Assembly (NCBI GenBank): GCA_035578155.1 | Contig: JAPWDM010000020.1 | Span: 7,732,055 to 7,796,054 of the forward strand | Length of the DNA: 64,000 bases | Source of the DNA: Brachynemurus nebulosus | Taxonomy: Eukaryota > Arthropoda > Insecta > Neuroptera > Myrmeleontidae | Direction of reading: 5' to 3' | Shown here: positions 20,806 through 33,548 of the stretch, one piece after another | Position numbering within the stretch: position 1 is the stretch's first letter | How the letters are laid out: each line of letters starts with the position of its first letter | Program-made: the position numbers and the translations under genes | Notes under the pieces: model-generated | Database searches by the model: none | What the model saw: only the letters and a program-made list of their open reading frames with translations | What the model was told of the DNA's origin: nothing

Positions 20806-23160
20806 GGTTAAAAAGATAATAATTTAGGGCATAATTTAAATGGTCAGTGGAAAATTAAAGTTTTGGTCAGTATAAAAATATAATCGATATGTTTAATAAC
20901 AGATATGACGGTAAAATGTTGGCAGTAAAAAAAAAAAAACAGAAACGGGCAGTAAAATATTTTGAAATGAGCAGTTCAATAAATATTTGGTTTGTTGAAA
21001 ATCAAATTGGTCAGTAAAATTAATAAATGGTCAGTAACTTGTGAGCAGTTATTAAATCGAAATGGGCCAGTTAAAAATCTTGGGTAATGAATGTCATGAT
21101 TCCGCATTACATGTATATGAATTTATGAATGTATAGTTGTAAAGACCTGGCTCACCAAAATATTTTCTGAAGATTTTTTTTATTGGACTAATTTTAAAGA
21201 AATATTCTTTTCATAAATGTGTCGCTCACAGAATAGTGCCGCTCCTTCAAACAACTTTGTTATATTATATGCTTATATTCAAAAATAAAAACAGGGAAAT
21301 AAAAATAAGACTACTTATTTATTCTTTTCTTTCTTTGACGAGCAAATAGTAAAAGAAAGTCAAAACAAAAAAATCATTGAATAATGCCGCTTTGGTAGGT
21401 ATTTTTTGATTTTTCGAGTACTGCATTGGTGAATAATGGTATATATTTTTCAATTACTGGAGTATTGTGTTGGTTAATACCACTTTTCGTTATAAAATTC
21501 ACTACAAATGAATTTTTCAAATTTTAAACCAAAATTAATGAAAGAACATAAACTTAGGTATATATAAATTTATTTAAATCAAATTGTTTAATTACTAAAG
21601 CTGATGTGAATTTCAAAAGTACCTATGTATGTCACACCTGTATGCTTTGGAGTCTTACGATCACCATTCGATCTTTTTTCACCTTTGTATAAGTAGATTT
21701 GGATTTTCTCCTCTAAAAAATACATTAGTATTAGATAACTATCACACCAGCAATTAGTAATCTGTATTTATATAGAATAATTAGATAAACAGAACAATTG
21801 AATTAATTTTTCAGAGATTTTAGACCTTTTTGTTTTAACTGAATCTTCAAAAACCTGGATCGGCTGAAAAAAGGACGAATGGAATTGAATTTATACCAAA
21901 TTACACCGTTTGGACATTTCATTCAACCAATAAAAAAGCTTTTTGTTATTATAAAATTCTTTGTTATTAATTTTGAACAAAAATTTGAAAAAATATCCTG
22001 TCTAACAAAATATAACAATCAGTAAAATAAATAAGGAAAAATGCTATTAGCTAATACAATACTTATAATTTTCAGTTTTTATAAAATAAAATAAAAATTA
22101 TTGATGATAAAGGCTTCTGTTTTGAATGGTCGGACTCTCTTTTGCTAACTGAATTGTTAATTAAAACAAAAAAAAAAAAAAAAGAAAGAAAAAAGTATCC
22201 AACTTTATTATCTTAATTTATATTTGAATAAAGACCATACCATAAATCCATAATAGGTATTATTTGAAAATGCGGCATGCACATAGAGAGTGCGGCTCAG
22301 TAAAACATTTCGAATGCATTTTAATGTAACGAACAGAGAACAATTATAGCCTATACTCAGGTAAAATAATAAAATTAACTAAGCAGGTGCGTATGTGCTG
22401 TCACTACACTGTAGTAATCAAATGTATACCTAACATTATTCAACGCATAACTTTCTCATAAGTTTCTTTGCATCATAAAATTAGATCTGAAATATTTTGA
22501 TGAGCTACAGAGTATATTAGTTTATAAAAAGTAAGTTCTTGAAAAATAGCACAATAAAAAAAAATCATCAAAAATTATTTTCATCTACCGGAAATGAAAA
22601 AAAATTCTATAACTACACTCACAAAAACACGCATACATTTAAAGGTGGACTCAACACAAACTTTTCATCCGATATTTTAATGACCATTTAGTTATTTTAC
22701 TGACTAAATAATCAGGACCGGATCTAGGTGAGCAGCCGGGGCACATGCTCCCTCTGCAGGTGTTTGGGGGCGGCAAAAGTGCAAGTTCGGGGGCACCAAA
22801 ATGTTGAATTTGAGGGATTTTTTTGCTCGTCACTTGTTTTTTGCAAGGAGTTTTGAATTTTCGAATTTGAATTTTTCTCGTGAAGAGTGTCAACAACAAA
22901 GTTGCCCCCCGCCTCATAATAATTGTAGGTCTGGCCCTGCAAATAATAATTACTACTTGCCACTATAAAATAAAATAACTGACCAAATTCATTTATATTA
23001 CTGACCACGTTTTACTGTTCAAGTTGATTTAATACTACTAAAAAAATATAATACGACCGTTTGAATTTTTAACTGACCGAGGTAACTGACAAAATGTTTA
23101 AAAAACTGCTCAAATAATTATTTCCCATAATTTAGCTCCTTATATCTCTTAAGGGAACGC
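20806..23160. mobile_element. Element with GGTCAGT subterminal repeats
   Basis: The left 260 bp (20830-21090) contain nine GGTCAGT or close variants (GGCAGT, GAGCAGT, GGCCAGT). The right 500 bp (22665-23110) contain about eight of the same motif on the opposite strand (ACTGACC, ACTGCTC). The outermost ~45 bp of both ends are similar in inverted orientation (GATAATAATTTAGGGCATAA against its relative on the right). Clustered, inversely oriented motifs near both ends are typical of transposase-binding sites in hAT, P and Mutator-like elements. No transposase frame inside, so non-autonomous. Target duplication unclear. Confidence 0.5.
22713..22939. mobile_element. hAT-type MITE nested in GGTCAGT element
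   Basis: Ends CAGGACCGGATCTA and, reversed, CAGGGCCAGACCTA, with G-rich GGGGC blocks just inside both. Flanks TAAATAAT (22705-22712) and CAAATAAT (22940-22947) match at 7 of 8 bases, as expected of an aged 8-bp hAT duplication. 227 bp, non-coding. Frames reading through it are not genes. Confidence 0.75.
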
Positions 23161-23455
23161 ATAAAGCTTGACGTTCAATATTTCACAAATGAAGTTTAAA
23201 AATTAAAAGTGGTTAAAGAAACATAACGGAAACTGTATTATTATATGTTGCTCTTTGTAGAAAGTAGAGTTGGATTTTACTATGTGGTTAAGCTGGTATT
23301 TAATATCATTATCAAATTATTTTTATATTATTCTTGAAAAATTTCAAGATTTGAATTAAAATGTCGTGCTCTTTGAGAAGAGCAACCGGATATTCATGAT
23401 TTTGTAAAATTGTGGTGATTTATTGTTTTAAATACTAGTAACTCGTGTAAAAATA

Positions 23456-24020
23456 TAAAACTCCAGAAAATTTCAAATGTTAATAAAGCTGTAGATATAT
23501 AAAGTGTTTGTGAATAAGTGCGAAAGATTTTAATATGCGATTGCTGAGGTTCTTTTATGTCAAAGAGTTCATATAAACCTAGGTCTAAAAACGCTTAGTT
23601 TCCAAGATACAGGGTGTTCAGTTTCTCGTCTTTTTAGCGAATTTCCAAAAGTGGAAATTCAGCTCTTACGCCCGTTTTCATGGCCCAACTTGAGGCCGAG
23701 ACGTATAAATACATATAAATTTTAGTGAATATCATTTTCGTATTCTAGGGACCTCAAAGCATATTTCTGTTATAGTCTCGGCCTCAGGTTGGGCCATGAA
23801 AACGGGCATAAGAGCTGAATTTCCACTTTTGGAAATTCACTAAAAAGACGAGAAACTGAATACCCTGTATCTTGGAAACTAAGCGTTTTTAGACCTGAGT
23901 TTATATGAACTCTTTGACATAAAAGAATCTCAGCAATCACATATTAAAATCTTTCGCAGTTATTCACTAACACCCTATATATCTACCTTTATTAATATTT
24001 AAAATTTAAAAAACCCCAGA
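23456..24020. repeat. Foldback, ~240-bp arms, in family A copy 2
   Basis: Left arm 23456-23697 and right arm 23775-24020 are inverted copies (TTCCAAGATACAGGG on the left, CCCTGTATCTTGGAA on the right) around a ~80 bp centre ending in the family A start block. The arms differ by scattered substitutions and small gaps. A related arm end, with CCTCAGCAATCAC and ACCCTGTATA, lies at 30.18-30.24 kb, so this is the end structure of family A in inverted duplicate. Confidence 0.75.
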
Positions 24021-24057
24021 AAATTTTAAATGTTAATAAAGGTGTTAATAAATATGT

Positions 24058-24238
<181 letters not shown>

Positions 24239-24766
24239 GTTACCACGATAACTCTCGTTTAATGCTTATGAAATTTGGTGTGCGTACTGAAAACTAGATT
24301 GGCTCGGCTAAGTTCGTTAGCCAGACACGTTGGATGCCCAGAAGTAGGTTTTTCTGGCATTTTTTATCAACAAAAAGAGTTCTTTGCCAGAATTAAGCAA
24401 TTATTCAAAATTTCTTTACACCAAGCGAAAGTAAAAGGCAATATGCGTAAAAAATGTTTTTACAACATTCCTCTAAATTAATTACTTTTTGAGAAAAATT
24501 AGAAAATATGTTGGAAGAAATCATTTTTCATTACACTCGCACTCAGATTTTTTTTTCTGTCTTATGTTTTGCGATGCTACATTCGAAAAAAAAGGCTTTA
24601 TAAGTTGCGTGTCATGATTTTTTTAATCCAATCTAACGATTAAGCTATATTCTATTTCTCTCAGTTGAATAACTTTTTATAATCTATCTATTCCATTTTT
24701 CCATTCCAGGAAAATTATCAAGTATATTAGTTTTATGTTATATGATCAAAATTTAGATTATGTTTA

Positions 24767-24826
24767 GGGGAGATTGGTGCTAAATGGTAAATTTTTAATA
24801 AATATTTTTTTTGGCACTAAATCCTC

Positions 24827-24903
<77 letters not shown>

Positions 24904-26041
24904 TACATATGAACACAATTATCTTGTAGAGAAGTTACTTCTCAACAACTCTTCATGATGAAGTTTGTGTTGTTTCCACGAAAAATGCAGGCTTTTCCTT
25001 TTTTCTGAACTTACATTTTTTACCATTTAGCCCCATGGTGGGGCTAAATATGTAAAAGAATATGAAAACGATGAATGATGTAAGGAAAAACGCCCATTTA
25101 TTGAAAAGTACAACTTTTACAAGAAGGGAAATGAAAAATTATCAGTTTGACTTATTTTTTCTGCAATAAAAGCTACTAAAAATTTTAGAGAATTTTATAA
25201 TACAGGAGATAACGAATATGTAGAAATTTAGATATTTAAATTTTAAAAATATCGTTATTTTCGATATCGATAATTTTTGATAACGAAAAGTAGGTTTTGA
25301 TACTCCAAATACGTTCAGAACGCCCGCAGCCTGCTTCGCTTAAGCCTTCAAAAATTTCATTATTTTTGAGCTGCGATGCACCGAGATGTTTACGATCAAA
25401 AGTTAACGTTTTTGAAAACTATCGAAAACTAATATTTTTGAAAATATTCTATTGCTGACCAGATGAGTGGAACCAATGGAGTATAAATTAAGTCATTATA
25501 ATGACTCGGTGTCAATAATTTTCGATAACGAAAAGTAGGTTTTAATAGTTGCAATATGTTTGGAGTACCTACAACTTGCTTCGCTTAAACCAGTAAACTG
25601 ACAAATAAGAAGAGAAAATAGAAGAAAAAAAAACAGTTTAACAATTAGTCCCACCAATGTTTTAACACTTAGCCCCAAGGTACGATTTGAGCTTTGACAA
25701 CGATCACTCAGATGATGACGATAAATATACAAACAATTTTTCAAGATTCGTATTCACGATACATAAATGAACTAATATACTTACTTTAATGACGGTACGT
25801 CTGAAAAAACTCCGTTTCAGATGAAAAGTATAGCAGCAAAGAAAATTACTTCGTCATTATCGAAACACATTTAAGGATATGTATACCATAAGGCTCAGAT
25901 GAACTTCACATTACAAACCTTTTTTGCTTTCTGGTCAAGAAAGCCCTCTAAGGTCACAATTTCAGCTTTACAACTGCTGACATTCAAGAGATAATGCAAA
26001 AAGAAAGTTTTGACAATTTACCATTTAGCCCCAGTCTCCCC
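24767..26041. mobile_element. Family B element, copy 1 (TA TSD)
   Basis: TIRs begin GGGGAGATTGG and, reversed, GGGGAGACTGGGG, then CTAAATGGTAAA on both. Flanked by TA (24765-24766 and 26042-26043). Copy 1 of family A shows the empty site at about 8950 with a single TA (GATCTTTACACCTTCC), which proves both ends. The left interior carries a (TA)n array and an internal copy of the terminal motif near 25023-25045. No transposase frame. TA target suggests the Tc1/mariner superfamily. Confidence 0.85.
24829..24901. repeat. (TA)n array in family B copy 1
   Basis: Follows AAATCCTCA, exactly as in family B copy 2 at 30.83 kb. Confidence 0.95.
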
Positions 26042-27062
26042 TATACCTTACTAAAATTAATAAGAGTATGCTACAACCGCATAAAAATTACATTGAACCA
26101 TATTGAAACAATGATATTTTAACGTAATTTTCTATCCAGCAGGCAATACAGTTATGATTACAGTAGTATCTTAGCTAAAATAAAGTTTTTTAAGGGAAAT
26201 TCTGAGGCAAGGGGATCACATATATTTTAAATGTTAACTAAGGCAGCACTGACAAATAAATGAAAGAGAGATAATTATATATCTTTTATATTCAATAAAA
26301 AGAGATGTATTGTAACTAAGAGGAATTTATGCTCTTTCTTTTAGTTAAAATTCTACTGTAGAATATTGTATAAACACAGCATTCTACTTATAAATAATTT
26401 TACACATTCGATTTTTTTTTTGTCAACAAAACAAATAATTTTAAATTTTGACATATTCTATCATACATTTTTGAAAATATTAAATATTTTAAGGCGAATC
26501 ATTTAGAAAGAGTTAAATTAATAACATTTATATATTCTAATAATATTTAACTACTGAAAATTTTACAGTTTTTGAAAAATGTAATGAAATTTTTACCTAA
26601 GTATTTACAACCATTGTATTAGAAAGGTAATGACCGGTAAATTTTTTTAACTTTTTTCACTAATTTGTTATTCTCTTTTAGGATTTTATTCTTTACGGAG
26701 AAAATCTTCGCCGTCTAATTCGCTCCGAGCCAAAATTATAACCACGTATATATTAAATGATTATTTAACAATTTATCAGAACATTTTGTTATTATAAAAG
26801 AATGGAAAATATATAAAAAAGCTGAAATTTGTTTAATAAAAGCCATATATCTGCACATTTTACCTCAAAAATGTCTGAAAATAGAATATTTTTCAATAAT
26901 TAACCCAGAAAAGCATATAAGAGGTAATTTTTATATTGTTTTTTGAAAATTTCAGAATAAAATGACGTTTGATAGTAGGGTTACAAATGATTTTTTTTAT
27001 TTTGTAGAATCTGGTAAATAGAAATCATAATAGGTACTCGCCTTGAAAAAATAAAACAAGTA

Positions 27063-27934
27063 CCATAAAACCGTCTAGACCCGGACACTGCACCAATCTT
27101 CAAAGTAAATAATTTCTACATTAACCTGTAACAATAGACATTTGTTCTTGACGTCATTAGAGAGAGGAAAACATCCTCTAAACAGCTGTACCAATAAAAA
27201 CTACGGATTTCAATTTCTTCTATCTCATTTTACAGGATTATTATCCTCCAGTTTTTCAAAGAAATAAAATGTGTGTCTAACTCAGACACATAATTTTCGT
27301 CATAATTGTCATCTTGTTTTAGTTTTGATATGTATGTGTTCAGAATTTTATCGCGCATCATTTAATGATGTTTGAAGTTATATTCGATGTATATATGCAT
27401 GCTATATACATATATCCGTTTAGACCCGCACATATCAGTTTATTACATTATGGCTGCGATTCGTACTGCCTGTAACTTCCACTACCCATACGTTATATTC
27501 CCGCCAGAATTACGCGGATTATGCCTCCTTCTGGTGTCATATCGCATGATTACTTCATAGAGAGGCATACTATGCATTGACCCCTCTCCATTTCCACAAA
27601 AAGTTTTGAAGCCTCTGACAGGTTCAAAGACATCAGACGATATAAAACACTGTCCTAACCCCGACGGGAGAGATTAGTTTGCATGTTATTATATTATCTA
27701 AATAAGTGTCCGAGTCAAGACCGATTTAAGGTGTAGACCCGGACACTTACTAATTATTTTTATTTTTTTTTATTTTTACTTATAAGGAAACAAATGGGTC
27801 AGTGATATAACAAATAATATACACTCTTTCTAATGGCTATATTTTTATTGGTGATATCTATGGCGGAAACATGTATAAACATAAAATTAACCAAAAAAAT
27901 GTAAAAGAGTGTCCGGGTCTAAACGGTTTTACGG
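27063..27934. mobile_element. TA-flanked element, TIR CCRTAAAACCGTYTAGACCC
   Basis: The 20-bp ends differ at 2 bases and both continue GGACACT. TA lies on each side (27061-27062 and 27935-27936). Family A copy 1 near 9447 shows the unoccupied site with one TA. An internal GTGTAGACCCGGACAC at about 27752 repeats the terminal motif. A 62-codon frame at 27372-27560 has no recognisable domain and I do not call it a gene. Non-autonomous Tc1/mariner-type element. Confidence 0.85.
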
Positions 27935-28418
27935 TATTTAAAACAAAATACTATTTCTTAAAGAAAATATTAAAATTATGTACAAATGCCGTCCTGATAA
28001 ACTGATATAATTGTCCATCTTGTGCGCTGGAGCCGATTTTGAGGAGCTGGATTCCCTCTAGGCAAAAGCTCATAGCGAATACACACATTTTTAAAATATC
28101 CTTTTGAATTTTGTAACTCAATCATTACAAAAAAAATCTAAATAAAAAAAATCTATACGACCTGTTTTTCTCAATTTTCTAGCATCAAGTCTAGGGGTAA
28201 TTGAAACTAGGGGGTGATTGTGTCCACATTTTAATGTAGAATATAGTAATTTTAACCGTCTTCAAAAGAACGTTTCGATTTTAACAATAAAAAAATTTAA
28301 AAAGTGTTATAGTTCTGGCAGGATTGTCTAAAAGGGACTGAAATGTGTTTAGATGTTGATATATACAAAAAATATTAATGTGTTATGTACTTGCTAGACT
28401 TATAGGTTTTATGGGTGG

Positions 28419-30240
28419 TTTTAGCGAATTTCCAGAATGTAATTTAGCTATTACAGCCACTGTCATGACGCGACTTGAGCCCGAGACTATGGCAGAAATT
28501 TATTTTGAGGTCCCTACAAACAGAAAATAATATTCACTAAAATTTATATATGTGTTGACGATTTGGGTGGATATAATTTGTTTAATAACGTTTTTTTCTT
28601 TGGATTTTTTTTCCACCAATTTAGTTACAGGTTAAAATAATTATTTACATTAAGTTAAAAATCCAATATATATTTCGATCAATAATGATCTTTTCAAGGA
28701 TCTATAATGAATAAAATTAGATATTATAAGTTTGTATAAGATACAACCATATTAAAAGTACATACTTGTATATCTAAATTCACAGTTCGTGAATTTTGGT
28801 CATTATGTATATTTTTTTGTAATAAAATTTAAGTTAATATATCTACAGTTATTTTCTCTTCAACATTATATTAATGATTAGCAATTAATATAGTTATAAA
28901 TTTATAATTTTTTTAAAATAATAAACTATTGCTTATTGTTTTACGTCCATGTGTCATCATTAACCAATATATAGTTATTTATATGGAAATTTTTTCTAAT
29001 AAACTTTTTGAAACTGTAATAAGATAAATTTTGATTATGTTAATTTATTATCTATTATATTGTATTAAGTTATTGTATTTGGAAAGTTACTTACATTATT
29101 TACGAGTTATGTAAGTAACTTTCCAAATACAATAACTTAATACAATATAATAGATAATAAATTAACATAATCAAAATTTATCTTATTACAGTTTCAAAAA
29201 GTTTATTAGAAAAAATTTCCATATAAATAACTATATATTGGTTAATGATGACACATGGACGTAAAACAATAAGCAATAGTTTATTATTTTAAAAAAATTA
29301 TATATTTATAACTATATTAATTGCTAATCATTAATATAATGTTGAAGAGAAAACAACTGTATATATTTTAACTTAAATTTTATTACAAAAAAATATACAT
29401 AATGACCAAAATTCACGAACTGTGAATTTAGATATACAAGTATGTACTTTTAATATGGTTGTATCTTATACAAACTTATAATATCTAATTTTATTCATTA
29501 TAGATCCTTGAAAAGATCATTATTGATCGAAATATATATATTGGATTTTTAACTTAATGTAAATAATTATTTTAACCTGTAACTAAATTGGTGGAAAAAA
29601 ACTCCAAAGAAAAAAACGTTATTAAAATTTATATATTATATTTGTATTTAGTCCCACACCGTTGGACAAGTTCGTTAGCCAGCCATGTCGGATGCCTGGA
29701 ACATGGCTTTTTTGGTCATTTTTCGTGAAAAAAATGAGTATTGCAAAAATTGTCTCATATTAAAAATTTTTGCGACTTTTGCGACAGCATGCGAAAGAGG
29801 AGCAAAAATCAGTTAGAAAGGTGAAAAATCACAGAAAAACGGATTTTTATAAACGCTATGTTATGCAGGATGCTATGACATGGATATTTATTATTTTCTT
29901 AAATATTTCAAAATCGTTTTAAGACATTAACCCAAACTTTGGGACACGATATGTCGGGATAAATACCCACATTCTGAAGTAGACAGAATAGTTCCACTCA
30001 AACTAGTGGCGTCCTTTCAGCCACATGATGACATATTTTTGAAGAAAAAAAGTCACGCCAATGATTTTTTCCAATTCGAAAATGTTTTCTCAAATGTTCC
30101 ATGAATTGTTAACAAAAATGACTTTTTAGTATTTTGTCGCTCATGTAGCGATTTTCATGAACTTTTCTACACAAAAGAACCTCAGCAATCACTAGCTAAA
30201 AAATTTTTCGCACTTATTTACTAATACCCTGTATAAGTGT
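28419..30240 (+). repeat. Family A repeat, copy 3, split by palindrome
   Basis: Starts TTTAGCGAATTTCC immediately after copy 2, reaches CACTAAAATTTATA, is interrupted by a long palindrome, then resumes with TTCGTTAGCCAGCCATG and ends near CCTCAGCAATCAC / ACCCTGTATA. The downstream half differs from copies 1 and 2 but resembles the copy at 14.94 kb (CGCTATGTTATGCAG). Confidence 0.6.
28581..29626. repeat. ~1.05-kb near-perfect palindrome (517-bp arms, 11-nt loop)
   Basis: Arms 28581-29097 and 29109-29626 are inverted copies differing at only a handful of positions by eye. The loop is TATTACGAGTT. The centre is GGAAAGTTACTTACA against its reverse complement, the outer ends TTTAATAACG / CGTTATTAAA. 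A direct repeat AAAATTTATATA lies at 28539-28550 and 29624-29635, possibly a target duplication, though AT-rich. No open frame. A transcript through it would form a very long hairpin RNA. Confidence 0.85.
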
Positions 30241-30524
30241 GAATTCGCCTTTATAACCACGTTAAATTAATATCAAGCGGTTTCATCTTAAAACACATTT
30301 CATATCGAGAATTTGATGGTTGAGCAGACAAGGGATTTTACATCTAGCAAAACTTTTTTGTTTTATAAAAACAAAGGTCAAATTTACTCAATAAAAAAGC
30401 GGAAACCTTTTGTTTGCCGGTTGTCTGTCTGTTATTTTTGTTGACGTGATTGAATTTTTTAGATGTTATATTTATACTCGACATTTTGATATGAAACTTT
30501 TGACACAAACTTATACATACAAAG
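30241..30524. other. AT-rich spacer
   Basis: No feature recognised between family A copy 3 and the next MITE. Confidence 0.4.
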
Positions 30525-30526
30525 TA

Positions 30527-30740
30527 CAGTGACTTGATAACAGATTTCATAACAGTGTGGCCTTTGGGAGTAAATCCATCATATTCAGTCCAAATTTTAA
30601 ATGAGTGTTGCGTCGGCAGAAATTCAATAAACGATGTACGTATACAAAATCACTGTAGGCCAAATACATTTTACGTCAATCAATTAAAAATTAGACCTAC
30701 CAATGGCTTCACTGTTATCAAGTATATTAGGAAGTCACTG
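30527..30740. mobile_element. TA-flanked MITE, TIR CAGTGACTT
   Basis: Ends CAGTGACTTGATAACA and, reversed, CAGTGACTTCCTAATA, with TA on both sides (30525-30526, 30741-30742). A second inverted CTTGATAACAGTG block lies inside the right end. 214 bp. The open frame reading through it is not a gene. Confidence 0.65.
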
Positions 30741-30828
30741 TAATACAAAATATTTAAAAAAGAGTAGGGGAGACTGGGGCTCAATGGTAAATTTTTAACA
30801 AATATTTTTTTTCGGCAATAAATCCTCA

Positions 30829-30833
<5 letters not shown>

Positions 30834-30911
<78 letters not shown>
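30834..30911. repeat. (TA)n array in family B copy 2
   Basis: Located after AATCCTCAAACA, homologous in position to the array in copy 1. Confidence 0.95.
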
Positions 30912-30914
<3 letters not shown>

Positions 30915-31632
30915 CATAATTATCTTGTAGAGAAATTAATCTTCAACAACTTTTCATGATGAAATTTGTGTTGTTTCCACGAAAAATGCAGGCTTTTTCT
31001 TTTTTGTGAACTTAAATTTTTTTACCATTTAGCCCCACCATTAGGCTAAATGGTAGAGGGTGAAACTGAATGTTTCGACATATTTCTAGCCTACCGAAAC
31101 CACTTTTTGAGTTGTATAACGAAGTAAATATGTAAAAGAATACGAAAACGATGAATGATGTAAATAAAAACGCCAGTTTATTGAAAAGTACAACTTTTAC
31201 AAGAAGGGAAATGAAAAATTATCAGTTTGACTTATTTTTTCTGGAAATAAAAGCTACTTAAAATTTTATAATACAGCAAATAACGAATATGTGGAAATTT
31301 AGATATTTTAACTTTAAAAATATCGTTATTTTCGATATCGATAATTTTTGATAACGAAAAGTAGGTTTTGATACTCCAAATACTTTCAGAACACCCGCAG
31401 CCTGCTTCGCTTAAGCCTTCAAAAAATTTCGTTATTTTTGAGCTACAATGCACCGAGATGTTTACGATCAAAAGTTAACGTTTTCGAAAAGTATCGAAAA
31501 CTAATTTTTTGGAAAATATTCTATTGCGTACCAGATGAGTGGAACCAATGGAGTATAAATTAAGCCATTATAATCAATTTATGAAAAATAACTCGGTGTG
31601 GATAATTTTCAATAGCGAAAAGCAGGTTTTAA

Positions 31633-31999
31633 CCCCAGAGTACAGAGGTACAGCAACTATCTCTTTTCTGAAATCACGAGTGTGTACTTCTGTGCTCATT
31701 AGGCTTCTTAGTTGTCAGTTTGTCAGTAGCAGTCGATGATTGAAGATCAACCACACGATAATGAACTTGATTGTTGTTGGTATTGTTACATCCACGTTAC
31801 ATCGGTTACATCCCCTAGTACATGCGTGTGGTGTCTGAGCCACGTAACCGCCCCTACTATGTCCGTTACTCACACAAATACACAAAATCGCACTAATACA
31901 ATGTAAACCCTGTGTGTGTATACAACATATTGTCTATCTCTTACATGTTACACTGGTTCCAGTAGTGTAGGCATAGATATGTTGTCTCTATTATTCTAT
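31633..31999. mobile_element. hAT-type MITE inside family B copy 2
   Basis: Flanked by GGTTTTAA at 31625-31632 and 32000-32007. Family B copy 1 has this octamer once (AGGTTTTAATAGTTGC at about 25530), so both edges are proven by the empty site. Ends CCCCAGAGTACAGAGG and, reversed, CCATAGAATAATAGAG are imperfect TIRs. 367 bp, richer in G+C than the host element, no coding frame of note. Confidence 0.8.
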
Positions 32000-32514
32000 G
32001 GTTTTAACAGTTGCAATATGTTTAGAGTACCTACAACTTGCTTCGCTTAAGCCAGTAAACCGACAAATAAAGAGAGAAAATAGAAGAAAATAAAAAAAAA
32101 GAAAACATTTAACATTTAAACCCACCAATGTTTTAACACTTAGCCCCAAGGTACGATCTGAGCTTTGACAACGATCACGCAAATAATGACTATCAATATA
32201 CAAAAAATTTTGCAAGATTCGTATTCACAATACATAAATGAACTAATATACTTACTTTGATGAGGGTATGTCTGAAAGAACTCCGTTTCAAATGAAAAGT
32301 ATCGCAGCAAAGAAAATTACTTCGTTATTATCGAAACACATTTAAGGATATGTACATCATAAAGCTGAAATGAACTTCACATTACTAACGTTTTTTGCTT
32401 TTTAGTCAAGAAAGCCCTCTAAGGTCAAAATTTCAGCTTTGTAACTGTTGACATTCAAGAGATAATACAAAAACATGGTTTTCACAATTTACCATTTAGC
32501 CCCAGTCTCCCCTA

Positions 32515-33548
32515 TATAATATGTATTTAACATATTTATGCCACTTTCGCTAATGTTTTGACATAAATGTTGCGCGATAAAAATAAACTTTGATGCCAAA
32601 ATGGGGTGTGTCTGTATGAAGAAACGAATGTTGTACTTATCTGGTTCTAGTGATTTATTCTATTGCTCTATTCTATTCTTCTTATTTTATTCCTCTAGCA
32701 AAGAAAATATTTCTCTTCCCGCCTTGCAACTTTGGTCATCTGTGGATATGTTGTTCTTCATCGAAATATAAAATACTTTTATCTGAGAATATAAAAGACT
32801 TTTATCGGAATATAAAAGACTTTTATCGGATTTACGAAATATTTACGCCCTTTGAAGTTTGAGTTAATATTTTGTTAACTCCTAGGATGCCGGACTAGCG
32901 GATGAAGTAAAAGACAAGCGTATGAATGTTAAAAAAATGAGAGGTAATTGTTTATCTACAGATTTCCTTTAATATTTTTAGTTTTGAAATTATACTATTC
33001 GAATTCCCTTCTCTCATATAACAAAAATAAACATTAATTTTTTTTTTTAAATACATATTTATTATAAAGTTAGCATTAAACTAGCATTTTAAAATTTTAA
33101 TTTTCTTTAAAAATTAAATCGAATAATTATTAACACATTAGTAGTCGTGTAAGATCTAAATCATCAAGTCAAACTTGACTAATTGCCCCACAACGCTGTA
33201 CCGCGTCAATAATTTCATATAAAATGTATTAACTAGTAGTTAAAATAATGTACTAACTGTACGTCTCGTTATCATAAGTTTGATCCTCAACAGGTTAATC
33301 AGATTTAGTTACCATATATATTACAATTTGATGATACCATCACAATTTTTTACAGTTCAGTTTTTGTTATTGTATATATACCATAAAATAATTCATTTAT
33401 AAATTTAAATAGTTAATAAATTGTTATCATATAATACTGACTTTATTAAAGCAGGTAAGGTTTTATTTTTTGTTCTTACAATCCTATATTTATATTGTTT
33501 TATTATACAATCATAAATTCATAACCAATATAATCAAAATCATATTGA
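32515..33548. other. AT-rich, with a ~22-bp tandem repeat
   Basis: Nothing coding recognised. At 32767-32832 the phrase GAATATAAAAGACTTTTATCG recurs about three times and produces a repetitive 70-codon frame that is not a gene. Confidence 0.45.

Larger units (their letters stand above)
30767..32512. mobile_element. Family B element, copy 2, with nested hAT MITE
   Basis: Same TIRs as copy 1 (GGGGAGACTGGGGCT at both ends) and TA duplications at 30765-30766 and 32513-32514. Interior parallels copy 1 in order, including the (TA)n array, the TGCAGGCTTTT block, TATCGATAATTTTTGATAACG, and ACAACTTGCTTCGCTTAA. The extra ~370 bp relative to copy 1 is a single insertion at 31633-31999. Small frames inside are not conserved in copy 1. 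Confidence 0.85.
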
